Numbered from the stretch's first letter, positions 35,787 through 48,064 are shown. The stretch: 64,000 bases of DNA from Datisca glomerata (GCA_003255025.1 QANY01009128.1:2395148-2459147); one strand, 5' to 3'. Notes: generated by a model from the letters alone, not told the origin. Translations and numbers: made by a program.

Positions 35787-37294
35787 TAACTGTTAGGAGT
35801 TATGCACTCAAAGTATGTGTATTGACATTTTGATATGAAATTTAAAGATGATTACATTTTTCCTATAATTCTTCTTTTAAATTATTGTTGAATAATTTAT
35901 ATAAATATATGAAAATTTCATATTCATTAATGAGACTATGATCTTGTATTAGTACGAGAGAATTAATATCATAGATAATGAATAAAATTGTCAGTAACAT
36001 ATTAAAGTATAAAATCTTTAATGAATGGTTACTAGTACGATTCACTAAATATTATTAATGCGTATGATCTAGATCCAAATCATTGATGTGGATAGATATC
36101 TTAGTGAATGTACTTTATATAATAAGATTATATATGACAGGACCGATTTGAATTAATATCTTTACTAACGTGCCGTTTATCATAAAAATTTAATACACAT
36201 AAATTTAATGATCATATGTAGATCAGTCTGAATCCTGAGTAGTCATGAACTCCTATGCATGTCTACTGGATTTTTTGAGTCACTCATTAATGTCCGTTTG
36301 TTAATCAGGCTAGTTACTTTTGTTTTGGAGATTCGGTGATATGGAACGCTGGGGACATGATCTTACAAGATTTGGAATCTAAGCTTTCCTAACGGATCGT
36401 ATATTGATTTTATTAAGTGTTAATTATGAAACTGAATGGTTATTGAACTCAAATTTATAATAAGATTATAAATTAGTCATTTACTAGTGGATTAATGGTA
36501 CTTAATGATCAAGATGTAATTAGAAAGGTAAAACAATAATTTTGATCAATTCTAATTTACGAACAAATAGTTGGAGAACAGAACTAAATAAAATGATTAT
36601 GTCAGTGGACTACATGAGAATACTCTGTAAATACATTCTATAATCTCTAAGAGTGTAATTTCATATTTATAGTGGAAAAATGATAGAATTAATAAATAAG
36701 ATTATTTAATCAAAGAGTTTATTTAATAATCTAGTTTATTAGAGCTTAGGATTATAGGTTCATGGTCCTCAAGTTATCTCTGTACTACGCTGTCTAGGGT
36801 GTGAATATTTCAGGACATGAGAAAAATACTGACTTGTAAAAAGAATTTTTATTCTGGGGTAAGTACATAATTATGTATGATTAATTAAATTGAATTATTT
36901 ATATATTTATATATTATTTTCAGAAATTATATATATAAATAATTATCTATTTTTTTAATTATCGATAAGTGAGACAAAATATCTAATTTGTGAAATTAGA
37001 TAATTAAACTATTATTAGTCAATAATTTAAATTAACTAAATCTGTAAAATAACAGATAAGTTAGTTGATAAAAATAATCAGATATATTAATTTTGAATTA
37101 ACTGATATCTAGTTAATTATCTGATTAAAATAAATATTTAATTCATAGTAATTGTCACGTGTCAATCACTGTTAAAGTATCATAAATTGACATGGACTAC
37201 TGTGGTGCCACATGGGCTACAATAGTGAGTGTGCAACACTATAGTGTCACATGACACTACAATGGTGCCGTAACATTGCTAACACATGACACTA
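35787..37294. other. Unclassified AT-rich repeat-like DNA
   Basis: Starts TGTTAGGAGTTATGC, reminiscent of an LTR start, but I find no second copy or CA-ended terminus. 37180-37294 contains several short CACTACAG / GTGCCACATG / AGTGTCACATGACACTA repeats leading directly into the captured NLR fragment. Confidence 0.35.
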
Positions 37295-37727
37295 CAGCTG
37301 CCACCTTTTCTCAACTAAAAAAATTTGAGTGTTATGGATGTTCGAAGGTAAAGGAGCTATTCTCCCCGAGTTTGTTGCCTTACCTTCAAAGCTTGGAACA
37401 AATCATGATCTGGAAATGCAATGAGCTGGAGGACATAATAGAATCTCCACCTGGTGAAAATGAAGAAGAATATGAATACAAGAAAGAAGGTCAAGGTACC
37501 AACTTCTTTGCTCTTCCAAATCTAAAGACTTTCGAGCTGCAATATCTACCAAGGTTGAAGAGAATATGTGGTGGTAAGACAAGAATAAGGTGTGCTTCTC
37601 TAAGATCTCTGCACGTAGAAGATTGTCCGAATCTAAAGAGAATACCATTCTCTTTCTCTTCTCAGCTGCTAAATGAAAACCAGGCTTCTCGTTCGTCTTC
37701 CTCATCTCTCCCACCCATCAAGTTTGA
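37295..37727 (+). pseudogene. LRR fragment duplicated from NLR-2
   Basis: 433 bp aligning without gaps to 32021-32453 of NLR-2 (constant offset 5274) with four mismatches by my count (about 99.1% identity). The frame stays open and encodes the late LRR repeats from AATFSQLKKFECYGC to the Ser-rich stretch before PPIKFE, then runs into unrelated sequence and stops at 37752. It has no promoter or start of its own. It is a recent partial copy, not a gene. Confidence 0.95.
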
Positions 37728-37876
37728 AGCACAGTCTCGTTGCAATTGGTAATTTTACAATCAAATTTTATTTCAGTTTATTCCTAAAAATATGATACGC
37801 CATTATCTAGAATATATCTCTAGAATATATACATATATTATTCTAATGGCCTATCTCACTACAGTGGTGTCGTGAG

Positions 37877-38460
37877 GCACAGTGCCATTACAATTGATAA
37901 TTTTACAATTAAATATTATTTCAGTTTATCCCTAAAAATTTGATAAATCATTATCTAGAATATATACATATATTATTCTAATGACCTAAGTTATTGAAGG
38001 AAGAGGAGAGAATCAGTTGATCAGATCATCAATTCATCAATCAAGAGTTGAATTGAGAACACGATTGGTGTCAGAGTGATTTTCTTGTATGATTAAACGT
38101 AATCAAATCTCTAAAAGAATAATCATCATGTTCTTTTAGAGAACCGTTCACTAAAGTCCTTCTCAGTGCCATTGCAATTGATAATTTTACAATTAAATAT
38201 TATTTCAGTTTATCCCTAAAAATCTGATAAATCATCATCTAGTATATATACAAATATTATTCTAATGACCTAATTTATTGAAGAAAGAGGAGAGAATCAT
38301 TTGATCAGATCATTTGTTCGTCAATCAAGAGTTGAATTGAGAACACGATTGGTGTCAGAGAGATTTTCTTGTGTGATTTAACGTTGATCAAATCTATAAA
38401 AGAATAATCATCAAGTTCTTTTAGAGAAACGTCTCACTAAAGTCTTTTTTAGTAAATCTA
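37877..38460. repeat. About 288-bp tandem duplication
   Basis: CAATTGATAATTTTACAATT recurs at about 37891 and 38174, with CAAGAGTTGAATTGAGAACA and TTGGTGTCAGAG later in both copies. A third, shorter and more diverged copy of the first 80 bp or so lies at 37731-37810, right after the captured NLR fragment. Confidence 0.85.
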
Positions 38461-38854
38461 TAGATCTCATGCGTTGAGATCATCAAAGAGACAGAAAAAT
38501 GTCTTGTTATATTCTACGTGCCCACACACATCTTGGTGCATTGAGGATTGACTTGAAAGATCTTGGTCTGGATCTCGGAGTCTATTGATCATTAGAACGA
38601 TTTCGTGGGAACGGAGGATCGATCAGTTTTTACAAGAACACTTGTTATAGACTACAAGAGGTATATGATTCATAACCTTGTATGTCATAAATTTAGTTTA
38701 TAAATATATAATAGATTCTGACTGATTGAAAAAGAATTTTTAAAAGGTCACGCACCTTCACGCTTCCGCCGCAACGACCAACACTCTATCCATTGTGTCT
38801 TCTTGCGTGACATCTTCTGTACGGCCTGACTCCTCATTCTCTTATGAATCGCCC

Positions 38855-39510
38855 CTCTTAAGGACTCACGCTCTTAGTTTTTTCTAAGAGTATGACTTAT
38901 GAACCGACCATCCTATGGACTTACGTCCTTAGTTAGTTATGTCTTTAGTTATTCCTGAGAATAGTACTTATAAATCACCACTCTCAAGGACTCACGCTCT
39001 TAGTTCTTTCTGAGAGTAGAATTTATGAACCGCCACTCTTAAGGACTTATGTCCTTAGTTATTTCTAAGAGTATGACTTTTGAAACCCCCCTCCCAATGA
39101 CCTATATCCTTAGTTCTGTCTGAGAGTAGAATTTATGAATCACCTCTCCCTAGCACTTACGACTTTAAATCCTTCTGAGAGTAGGACTTATGGAATGCCC
39201 CTCCTAAGGACTTACGCCCATAGTCCATTCTGAGAGTAAGACTTATGAATTGCTCATCCCAAGAACTTACGCCCTTAGTTTTTTTTTAGAGTATGATTTA
39301 TGAAATGTCCCTCCCAAGGACTAACACCCTTAGATCCTTCTAAGAGTAAGACTTGTGAAATTCTCATCTCAAGGACTTACGCCATTAGTTCATTTTGAGA
39401 GTATGACTTATGAATTGCCCATCTCAATGACTTATGCCATTCGTTCTTTCTAAGGGAAGGACTTACAAAATACCCCTCCTAAAGACTTATGCCCTAATTT
39501 TCGTTGTTGT
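38855..39510. repeat. About 58-bp tandem array
   Basis: About eleven units with AAGGACTTACGCCCTTAGTT, YTTTCTGAGAGTA and GACTTATGAA-CCCCTC, at roughly 55-62 bp spacing. Confidence 0.9.
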
Positions 39511-39532
39511 TGAAGAAGAGAGAGAGTTGACA

Positions 39533-39874
39533 CTAAGTATTTGTCTTGTAAGCAGTCTGTACGTTATCATGCCATAAGTTTTGATCGAAAGCTCTAAATT
39601 GAATTTCATGAAATTCTTCAAGAAGTTGATTTTCATATGTTTCCGATGATATATAATTCGCCACGTATTTGGCTTCCAATTGACGCAGTATAATTTCTAA
39701 AATTGTATGTTCTGCATAATCTGCCTTTCCCCAACAAAGTTCATTAAAATTATTATAACTTTTGTTCATGAGCTCTGAATTGAGTTTGTAACTTCTGATC
39801 GAAAGCTCCAAATTGAATTTTGAAAAATTCTCAAATAAGTAGACTTCCGTATATTTCTGACTAGGGGTGTTCAA
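39533..39874 (-). other. Open frame of 113 codons, unrecognised
   Basis: Reads NFSKFNLELSIRSYKLNSELMN...LRQLEAKYVANYISSETYENQLLEEFHEIQFRAFDQNLWHD. I know no family for it. The DNA contains an internal near-duplicate (GATCGAAAGCTCYAAATTGA at both ends), so the frame may simply be repeat-derived. It lies between a tandem array and a hairpin element. Confidence 0.25.
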
Positions 39875-40000
39875 CGGTTGGTCTGGTTGGATTTTTAGAG
39901 GAAAATAAGACCATACTGAAAATTACGGTCCTCCCATATGGAGGACCGAATTGACCAAAATATTACCAAAAATCTGATCCAACCAAACCAAACTTCAAAG
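39868..40000. mobile_element. Hairpin MITE-like element
   Basis: An imperfect inverted repeat about 60 bp per arm, centred on CATATG near 39938. Outer arms are GGTTGGTCTGGTTGGATTTT and AAAATCTGATCCAACCAAAC; inner arms are ACGGTCCTCC and GGAGGACCG. Confidence 0.65.
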
Positions 40001-40454
40001 GTCGGTTCTCGTCGGGTATTACGATCTTTACTTGTAAAGAGATAGAAAAAGTCGTAAGCCTTGAACAAAATATAAATCTATTCCCAGAAAGATACAATAG
40101 AATTATGTAAATAGATCTAGAAATCATAGGCATATATTCCACAATAATATTCAATGAAACGAGATCTACAACGCAATCTGCAACAGATCTAGAATTAGTG
40201 AAGAAGATCCGAAAAAACTAGATCTACAAAAATATTCAACGAACTGATTATTTTCATATCATAGAGAAACAGTGAAGACAAAGATATTGTAGATCTGATT
40301 ATTTTCAGATCTTAGAGAACAGGGGAGATGGAGATATTGCAGATCTGATCATTTTCATCGCTAAGCGTACTCTGAATTGGAGGTGTCAAATATTGCAGAA
40401 CTGATTATTTTCATCGCCATGCTTCCAGCCATCCACCATCGCCATGCTCCCAAC

Positions 40455-40800
40455 CCCTCAAGCAGTGAACAAATGATTACTTGAATGGTTGAAGTAGTCA
40501 GATACAATTACTTGAACCTTTCAAGTAGTTACATGTTTTGATTACTTGAAGAGTTTAAGTAATTAGTTACAACTACTCGAACCCTTCCAGTAGTGAACAA
40601 ATGACTACTTGAAGGGTTCAAGTAGTCAGATACAATTACTTGAACCCTTCAAATAATTATATATTTTGTCTTTCAAAATCAAAATCACTACTTGAAGGGC
40701 TCAAGTAGTTAGAAATAACTACTTGAACCCTTCAAGTAGTTAAATGTTTTGACTTTCAGAGTCAAAATCTCTACTTGAAGAGTTCAAGTAGTAGATACCA
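40455..40800. repeat. Family-B palindrome array, left of DUF1985
   Basis: About ten copies of TACTTGAAGGGTTCAAGTA and its degenerate forms, alternating with AGTTAAATGTTTTGACTTTC-like spacers. Confidence 0.9.
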
Positions 40801-41745
40801 CTACTTAACTTGCCACTAAAAAATGATAAAACAAGAAAATCAAGTGTTCTTACCAATTTACGAGCGAAAATATCTTTCTGCACTTGTTCATGCGACACAA
40901 TGGTATTAATCGTCCAGTTAAGTAATCTTGAAAAATGATTAGCAACAATTTTTGCATACAAGTTTTCAATTGTTGGGATGACCTCATATGCCCAAACCTA
41001 TATAAATCAATAATAATTATTCTCCATTAGTTTTTGGAAGGATAAAAAAAGAAGAGGGGAATGAAGATACCTGAAAAGCATATGGGAAACCCCAAATGCG
41101 TATGTATACTCAACAATTTTTTTCCCAACCTTATTCTTTTTCTGACTTCCACCCGCTTCTTCATCATTAACTTCTGTGGGAAGGGCGTTCTTCAAAGCCT
41201 GTATGGTCCTCTCAAAACACACCTCCCCCCACGGGTAGCTATTGAAATCATTCAAATTATCAACTAGCATCACCCACCTATTACCAATCTTGTTTCTTAT
41301 CTTCTTCCCAAGAAAAACACGGTCCAATAAATAAAGTAGCCCTAACTTCACAACATCACCATCCTCAACACCTTCGCTGCCAATAAAAACTTCATCCAAC
41401 CACTTGTTGTTGATGTTGTCATCACGATTGAAGTACTGATCCCTAATCCTATTAGGGGCTACCTTTTCATATGTCCTAAGGTCAGGAGGAGTGCCACAAT
41501 GAAAGTCAGTTATCAAAGTAAATTCTCTCTTAGAGAACCTTATTGCTTTTTCAGCTATGAGAAAATACATCTCATCTTTAGCAATGAAATCCTTTGACGT
41601 AGCTTCTCTGAGAAGCATGTGATGGTATATGGTTCTAGAAAAATGGATAATTTCATCATCATTGAAGACTAGAAATGTGTATTCCTAAGCAGAAACTTCT
41701 AAGATTCAGTGAGCTTTTTATTCAAATTCCTAATAGCATTTAGGC
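40795..41745 (-). pseudogene. DUF1985 protein of a MULE, decayed
   Basis: Starts (minus) with LNAIRNLNKKLTES at 41720, then stops and a frame change. It is open from 41618: HMLLREATSKDF, REFTLITDFHCG, YFNRDDNINNKWLDEVF, DVVKLGLLYLLDRVFLGKKI, MLVDNLNDFNSYPWG. This is the DUF1985 domain found at the N terminus of Ulp1-type MULE proteins. A one-base frameshift lies near 41085. After a donor (CAG/GTATCT) and an acceptor near 40998, the next exon reads VWAYEVIPTIENLYAKIVANHFSRLLNWTI. No protease domain follows; the palindrome array replaces it. Confidence 0.85.
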
Positions 41746-41889
41746 TGGAGAGGCAGTTCACTTTTCCATGGATAATTTCATCATCATTGAAGACTAGAGT
41801 CAGCTGGATTTTCGGAGGCTTATATGTTGAATGATGCATATATAAAGTAAGTATCATCATTTATTTATACACATAAAACACTGATTGCT

Positions 41890-42360
41890 TACTGAAGGGT
41901 TATAATAGTTATATAAGACTACTTGAACCCTTCAATTAGTGAACCATTGATTACTTGAAGGGTTCAAATAGTCAGATACAATTACTTGAACCCTTCAAGT
42001 AGTGACTTGTTCTGATTTTCAGAAACAAAATCACTACTTGAAGGGTTCAAGTAATGATTTATTTTGACTTCCAGATTCAAAATCACTACTTGAAGGGTTC
42101 AAAGGGTTTAAGTAGTCATATACACTACTTGAACCCTTCAAGTAGTCACTTGTTTTGACTTTCAAAATCAAAATCACTACTTAAAGAGTTCAAATAGTCA
42201 GATACACTACTTGAATAATTCAAGTAGTCACTTGTTTTCACTTCCAGAATCTAAAGAACTACTTGAAGTTTTCAAGTAGTGAGATACTATTTTTAAATTG
42301 ACTACTTGAAGGGTTCAAGTAATCCTAAACAACTACTTGAATCCTTCAAGTAGCCAATAT
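41890..42360. repeat. Family-B palindrome array, right of DUF1985
   Basis: About twelve degenerate copies of TACTTGAAGGGTTCAAGTA, with the same spacers as the left array. Confidence 0.9.
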
Positions 42361-43015
42361 ATTCAAATGGTTATCACATTCATCTATAAAAAATATCAAC
42401 CAATCCAGACATGTAGAATGTTATAATCATCAAGAGAGACAACTTAAACCCTAGAAGATTTTCTCCTAATCCCATAACTGAAAGGGCCTAGTAAGAAGAA
42501 TAAAAGAAAAAGTTACAAACTCTAAGTCATTTTCTGTGTCCAAAAAAAATATTGGGTACCTGAGTTTGTCCGTAGGTGGGTGGCGTGTCTGGGTATCGTG
42601 CCAGGATGCTCTGAAAATAGAAGAAGAAGAAGACGACTTCTAAAGATTGTCTTGCCGAAGAAGAAACAGAAGAGACGCGAGAAGAGAGAGCATAAATGAG
42701 AATGGATATGAAGAGGAAGAAGAGAGTAAATGAGCGTAAAACGAAGAAGGAGAAACATAAGAGACGCGAAGAAGGATTGTGAAGCAAGTAAGCGTTTTTT
42801 CCTACTTGATGGGTACGGACTTTGAAAAGTGTGTGAACAATAAAATTTGTTAGATTTAGTAGATCATGTGTATAAAATTTTTTAAAAATGGTATAAATGT
42901 TTTTAAAAAAAATAAAAAATAAATATTTATCTAAAAACTCAATATTTTTCTGAACTCAAATTTAAAAGGTATAATTTTTTAAATAACTCTTAAACTCCTT
43001 AGCTCTGCCGTCAAT

Positions 43016-43018
<3 letters not shown>

Positions 43019-43064
<46 letters not shown>
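43019..43064. repeat. (TC)n microsatellite
   Basis: About 23 uninterrupted TC units, followed by TC-rich sequence to about 43110. Confidence 0.98.
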
Positions 43065-43066
<2 letters not shown>

Positions 43067-43129
43067 GTCACTTTGTTGCTTCTCTTTTGGTCTCTCTTTC
43101 TCTCTCTGACTCTCTCGCGCGCGCGGTAG

Positions 43130-43277
43130 TAATGGTTGTTGACTTACAGTAAAACGCGTTTGTGGGTTTCGTCGATGTCTTTACCAAATTGCTTGGAAGT
43201 CATCTGCTCCTCTGATTTCTCAGATCTTTGTTTTTTCTTATAAAAATCTTGAAGGGAAATAGCTGCGGAGAATCAGG
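43130..43277 (+). promoter_or_regulatory. Orphan NLR promoter/leader exon
   Basis: TTGACT W-box core at 43139, then ACCAAATTGCTTGGAAGT, TTGAAGGGAAATAGCTG and the exon end GGAGAATCAG before GTAACTCCTC at 43278. It matches the leaders of NLR-2 and NLR-4. No NLR coding sequence follows before the next leader at 44.7 kb, so it is stranded or is a distal duplicate. Confidence 0.7.
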
Positions 43278-43279
43278 TA

Positions 43280-44640
43280 ACTCCTCAGACTTTACTCTTA
43301 AATCTTTGCTATTTTCTTTGGCTGTTGCTTATATTAGTGTGTTTCTGATCAAATTAATTGGATGAACCACTAGATCTGGATCGAATAATTGTCGTTGCCC
43401 AGATCAATCTAAAACAATCTCTCTAATCAGATCTACTCTCCTATACATTTGAGTTTGATTTTCTAGATCTATAATCACGCGATCAATTAATACGACGTTT
43501 TCATAGTAGTTGAACATGATTACTATGCTAAATTTTTTGAATTAGTTAGCTAATCAGGAGAAAATTATCACAAGATTTAGTAATTATGATGAACTGGTTT
43601 CTCAACCGCGAATTACAATAAACTATTAATTTAATCAATTCAATAGAAGAAATTTCTTCTTCACATGTCCGGTGTTTCATAAAGTTAGTGATTATGTTTA
43701 GTCTAATGGATCAACAGGAAAAAATCTTATCGGATCTAAGTTGTCGAATAAAAAACAACTGCAACAATTATCTTGAATTTCGTAAATAAAAGTTTATGTT
43801 TTCGTTCTTGATTAAAACGACTCAGACCACTTCTGTTAAAAACAACAAGAAGAGTGTCCACACTCAATTTTCAATTGCATTTATTTCTATACTATTTTAA
43901 TTTTATTTTGTATAAAAACATTTTGAACATGAAAATAGAAGTCCACTTGACGTTTGATATTCCAGAAACTTAATTGTTCCACTAAACATTCTTTCAATCC
44001 CAACTGTTATGCATAAAATCCTCTTTCGGCACTAATTACGTTTCTCGTATTAAACTCTTCTTCACTTAAAAAAACACTTTTGATTCTATAACCTTCGCAA
44101 ATATTTTTATGTGGAACTTTCTAATTAAAGAAAGTGTTATTTTGTCACGAGTCATATAGTGACACAACCCATATGGCATCAAAGGATTGGACGTATCAAG
44201 AATGCATCCAATAGAGTGTTGCCACGTGAGTCATACTGATGCACAATTCCTGAAAAATAACACTGCTCTCAAATTAAACATTTTTAGTACTCTAATTTTC
44301 TTAAACGTTTCTATATGGTCATCACAACTAAAACTGTTAAGTAATTCGTCAAGTTTACTGATGTAGACGCTCACTAAGTGATGACGGTATGCTTTCTTGA
44401 AGGAGGCAACCAAAATAACTGAGTTCAAAAGAAATATTTACTTGTTAACTCATTCAATGAATATTAAGATTGATTGGGGCATTACACTTATTCCCCGACC
44501 TAAAAATTTAAAATCTCACTTATGATTATTGGACTACAAGGCCCTGGTCTTATCTATAGCACTTATAGCTCGTTTTGATTATTTATATTCTATCAAAGTG
44601 ATGAGTTTCGACCAGATAATCATCTACAAATTTATTGAGT
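43280..44640. other. Spacer, no gene recognised
   Basis: AT-rich. The first part may be an old leader intron (GTAACTCCTCAGACTTTACTC). No open frame of note. Confidence 0.4.
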
Positions 44641-44689
44641 GGAGTGGACATAGAAAAGTAATTGTTGTTGGCTGAAGTTCACTTCTTTG

Positions 44690-44838
44690 TGCGTGTCGTC
44701 CGTATATATACCAAATGGCTTGGAAAGTTGTATGTTCACATGATTCCAATACAACTCTGCATTATGCAACGAAGAGTTGATAGATCTTTTGTTGTTCTTT
44801 CAGAAACCTTGCAAGAAAAGTAGCTAACGGATAAGCAG
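44690..44838 (+). promoter_or_regulatory. Leader exon of NLR psi2
   Basis: ACCAAATGGCTTGGAAAGT, CTCTGCATTATGCAACGAAG and AAAAGTAGCTAACGGATAAG, with the exon end AAGCAG before GTATTCTTC. The intron runs to the acceptor before ATGGAAAATATTG at 45582. The W-box equivalent reads TTGGCT. Confidence 0.7.
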
Positions 44839-45573
44839 GTATTCTTCAAGACTTACTCTTATTCATGAACTGCTATTTGATCTTACATTGTTGCTTGAAT
44901 TAGTGATTTGGCCTATAAATTAATTAATTGGGGAATGAAATTTAGAGAGATAAGTTATACTCTTTACAAGGTTTCGAGTAACATATTATTTGGATTAGGA
45001 TCTCTAATATTTATAACAGATAGAGAAATATCATCTTCATCGGATATTGATTCACAAAATTGTTTTAAATCATACTGTACGGACCCATTAATATTATTTT
45101 GCATTGGCTTTCAAGTATGCTGCATGATTTGAATATAACATTTTTTATGAACCAATTTCTTGAGTTCATCTGATCTGGAACATTGACAATAGCTATATTG
45201 ACTATATCCTATTTATACGACTTTATTTTCTAAAAATACTATGCTGTCTTTAATTATTTTGTGTTGTCATTCTGTCAACACGTCTTATAATTTAATGTTT
45301 TCACTTGATGAATAAAACATTGAATGATTCGAACATTTAGAAAGTGTTACTCAATTAGTATGCTTAACTGACTTTATTTTTTATCAGAGAATTGGCATGG
45401 AGCTTTTGATTTAGTAAAACAGTAAGAATAACTAGTTTTGATAAGAAAATTAATAGAAGAATTCTCCTTTCATTACTTATTCATGCTTTCATCGAACGGT
45501 TATTTTTGCATGTAACATTTTACTCAATGCAAATGACTACTGATTTTTCACATTGTTATGGTAAATAATAGGT

Positions 45574-46652
45574 ATGGAAAATATTGACAATATGGTTATG
45601 ATGTACAAAGCGTTAAGAAATTGTACCACTAATGAGGAAGGTTGAGTCACTCAAAGTTTTCACCCAGAGGATCTTGCAGCAATAAGTCAAGTGCAAATGG
45701 AGAATTTTTTGTAAAGAAAGGAAGAATAGAAGAAAAAGAAAATGATTTGTTCGTAAATTCGCGAAGGGACAAAAATACCGAACATATGTCGTTATTAGGG
45801 GGAAGTGGATTGCCTGCTATTGTACAATTAGATAAAGATGTGGAGAATTTGGTAGTAGATGTTAGAGACCTTGTCACCCGAGGTGGATTTCATGAAGTAA
45901 TTACTCTTGAAGAACCCAAGGAACAAGCACTTGATTTGGTGACAACAGATTATGCAGGTCGCACTTTTGAAATCAACATGGATAAGGTATGGCAGTGCTT
46001 GTTGAGAAGTGAAGTAACAACCATTGGTGTGTGGGGAATGGGGGGAGTTGGGAAAACCACATTGGTAGAGCACATCTATAATAAAGTATTAGAGAATAGG
46101 AGCTTTTTTGGCGGTGCGTATTGGGTCACGGTATCCAAGGATTGCACCATTCTGAAGCTACAGTGTGACATTGCAAAAAGAGTAAATAAATATCTTTATG
46201 AAGATCTTGTTAACGAGAATGACGAAAAGATAAGGGCTGCAAAATTGGCACGATATTTTGAGAGTGAAGAGAAGTTTGTACTTTTCTTAGATGATATGTG
46301 GGACTACTTTGATATAAGAATGTTGGGAATTCAAACTAGAGGCGGACGTAAGGTTATTCTGACAACTCGAGAAATGGGTGTGTCGTAAAATGGTTTGTTA
46401 CGAGATAATTGAAGTGAATTGTCTCACGAAAGAAGAAGCTTGGAGCTTATTCGTTAAAAGCATAAACTATGAAATTCCCCAAGAAGTAGAAAATATCGCT
46501 TTGGAAATTGTGATGGAATGTTCGGGTTTGCCTCTTGGCATAATAACATTAGCGAGAAGCATGAGAGAAACTGACAACATTGTTGAGTGGAGGAGCTTGT
46601 TAAAGAAGTTGAGATATCCAGCTGTTGGGACAGGAGAAATGACAGATAGATA
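45574..46652 (+). pseudogene. NLR psi2, 5' part, broken by MULE-C
   Basis: Starts MENIDNMVMMYKALRNCTT at ATG 45574-45582 (position by alignment), then a frameshift and TGA at about 45645. The frame is open again to 46387 with the N-terminal region, P-loop GMGGVGKTTL, kinase-2 LFLDDMW and RNBS-B ILTTRE. A small deletion in the CRKM region near 46380 shifts frame. 46378-46650 then gives EAWSLFVKS, CSGLPLGIITLARSM and ends at GEMTD. From 46653 the sequence is MULE-C. About 75 bp of the continuing gene is found at 52604-52676; the MHD region and all LRR are missing. Confidence 0.9.
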
Positions 46653-46899
46653 CGAACAATAACAAATCAGGCTCTCGATCAAGTTACTGTATTTTATAAT
46701 CTTAAAATATTATTTTTGTATTTTATAATCTTCAACTTTTTATTTACAGTGAAATATACTTTTTCATCCATTAATCATTATATATATTAATTAATTTAAT
46801 ATAAAATGATGTAATTTTAAAATATTAAATTATAAACTCACTCATTAATACATCGCTTTGGGTCTAATTTTTTCCCCAAACCCTTTAGTGAACTCCTCA

Positions 46900-47045
46900 C
46901 CCCTCCCCATACCCCTTTTTTCGTGAACCCCTCACCCCTCTCCATACCCGCAGCAGCTCTTCCTCCATACCCGCAGCTCGTCGTGAACCCCTCTCCATAT
47001 CCGCAACTTTCGTGAACTCCTCCATACCCGCAGCTCTTCGAAGCA
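46900..47045. repeat. CCATACCCGCAGC short repeats in the MULE-C terminal repeat
   Basis: CGTGAACCCCTC and CTCCATACCCGCAGCTC recur four or five times in 150 bp. A single diverged counterpart lies at about 52150-52190 in the right terminal repeat. Confidence 0.7.
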
Positions 47046-47469
47046 TTTTAGGCATCTTCCACATTTGGTAGATCTCCATTTCAGGAGCTCATCCACGGCA
47101 AATCTACATTTCTAGAAAAAATTCTGTTTTTGCTCAATGTATACTACCATTCTTCCCGTGTTTATCGTCCCTTCTGTCCATTTTCTTCTCGTGTTTATCC
47201 AGTTTATCGTCTCCCATAGTCGGATCTGCCAGTAAATTTAGGTTTTGATTTAGGCTTAGCTCGCCTCTTGCTTTGCCTCCATTTTGATCTGTATAAAAAT
47301 TGAAATTTCTTTCTAATTATGAAATTTCTTTATGATTAGAAATTTGAAAATGTGATAGAGGCTGCTTGTGAAATTTGTTATTGAGCATGATGAGTTTATT
47401 GAAATTTCTTGAGTTCAATTTAAGCATATATGATAAACTGAATTGATGCTTTATTGATCATTTGTATAG

Positions 47470-48040
47470 ATGTCATCCGGTAACTCATACAATAACATTC
47501 ATGACTTGTCTATTAGCCTTCATAGGAATATAACGATTAGGCTTTGTTATTGTAACAACAATGTTGTATTAATAATATCATGGACAAAATGTCAATCGTG
47601 GAAGAAGATTTTAGGGATGTAAAAACTATGATGAGCTGTGTTGTCTAATGTGTTTTTTTAGTTATGGGATGCACATTACACATTAGTTTGATTAGTTTTT
47701 CATATTGCATGAAAGAAACAATTGTGATTATTTTGATTGAGAAGATCAATGTGTTTGTTCGTTCAACTCAAGTCATATCCGTTCTTCTACGAAAAGTAAA
47801 CAAGTAGAAAAATCAATGAGGAATTGAAGAAATCAATTAAAGAAAAATGTCAAATGATAGATGAACTTGCGAAGAGTAGTGTTGAGAAATAACAACTTAT
47901 TTTGAAATTACAAGAGTCAAATAAATTGAATAAAATTCATATAAAAGATATGGAAAAATATTCATGCAAAAGAAATTCAACTTTGGTCTATTTTGGGTGT
48001 TTTTGTCATAGTCATCTTTATAATTTTATAATTATATAAT
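47470..48040 (+). pseudogene. GRF-type zinc finger protein remnant
   Basis: MSSGNSYNN..., then LCYCNNNVVLIISWTKCQSWKKILGM, which fits a worn GRF finger (CxCG....SWT..N.GRRF). After stops and a frame change, EELKKSIKEKCQMIDELAKSSVEK gives a coiled coil and the frame ends in a hydrophobic stretch. The GRF finger plus coiled coil plus hydrophobic tail is a familiar plant arrangement that often accompanies transposons. The family call is tentative. Confidence 0.5.
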
Positions 48041-48064
48041 GTCGATAGTAGAATTTAATAGTAA

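Larger units (their letters stand above)
40440..42940. mobile_element. MULE-B1, DUF1985-carrying Mutator-like element
   Basis: The right end, read inward from 42940, is GAGTTTTTAGATAAATATTT and stays similar to the MULE-B2 terminal repeat for about 90 bp. Two arrays of the TACTTGAAGGGTTCAAGTA palindrome (40455-40800 and 41890-42360) bracket a DUF1985 gene remnant on minus. I could not find the left terminal repeat, so the left limit is only the edge of the array. Confidence 0.65.

Noticed and set aside
35787..38740. A complete LTR retrotransposon starting TGTTAGGAG
   Set aside because: I could not find a second LTR, a CA-ended terminus, a primer-binding site or coding domains.
40455..42360. 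Regularly spaced palindromic repeats that superficially resemble a CRISPR array
   Set aside because: Plant nuclear DNA, degenerate units, variable spacing, no cas genes; the repeats belong to MULEs.
42522..42787. Two overlapping minus-strand ORFs of about 80 codons
   Set aside because: They arise from the GAAGAAG-rich terminal region of MULE-B1; Phe/Leu/Ser-rich with no domain.
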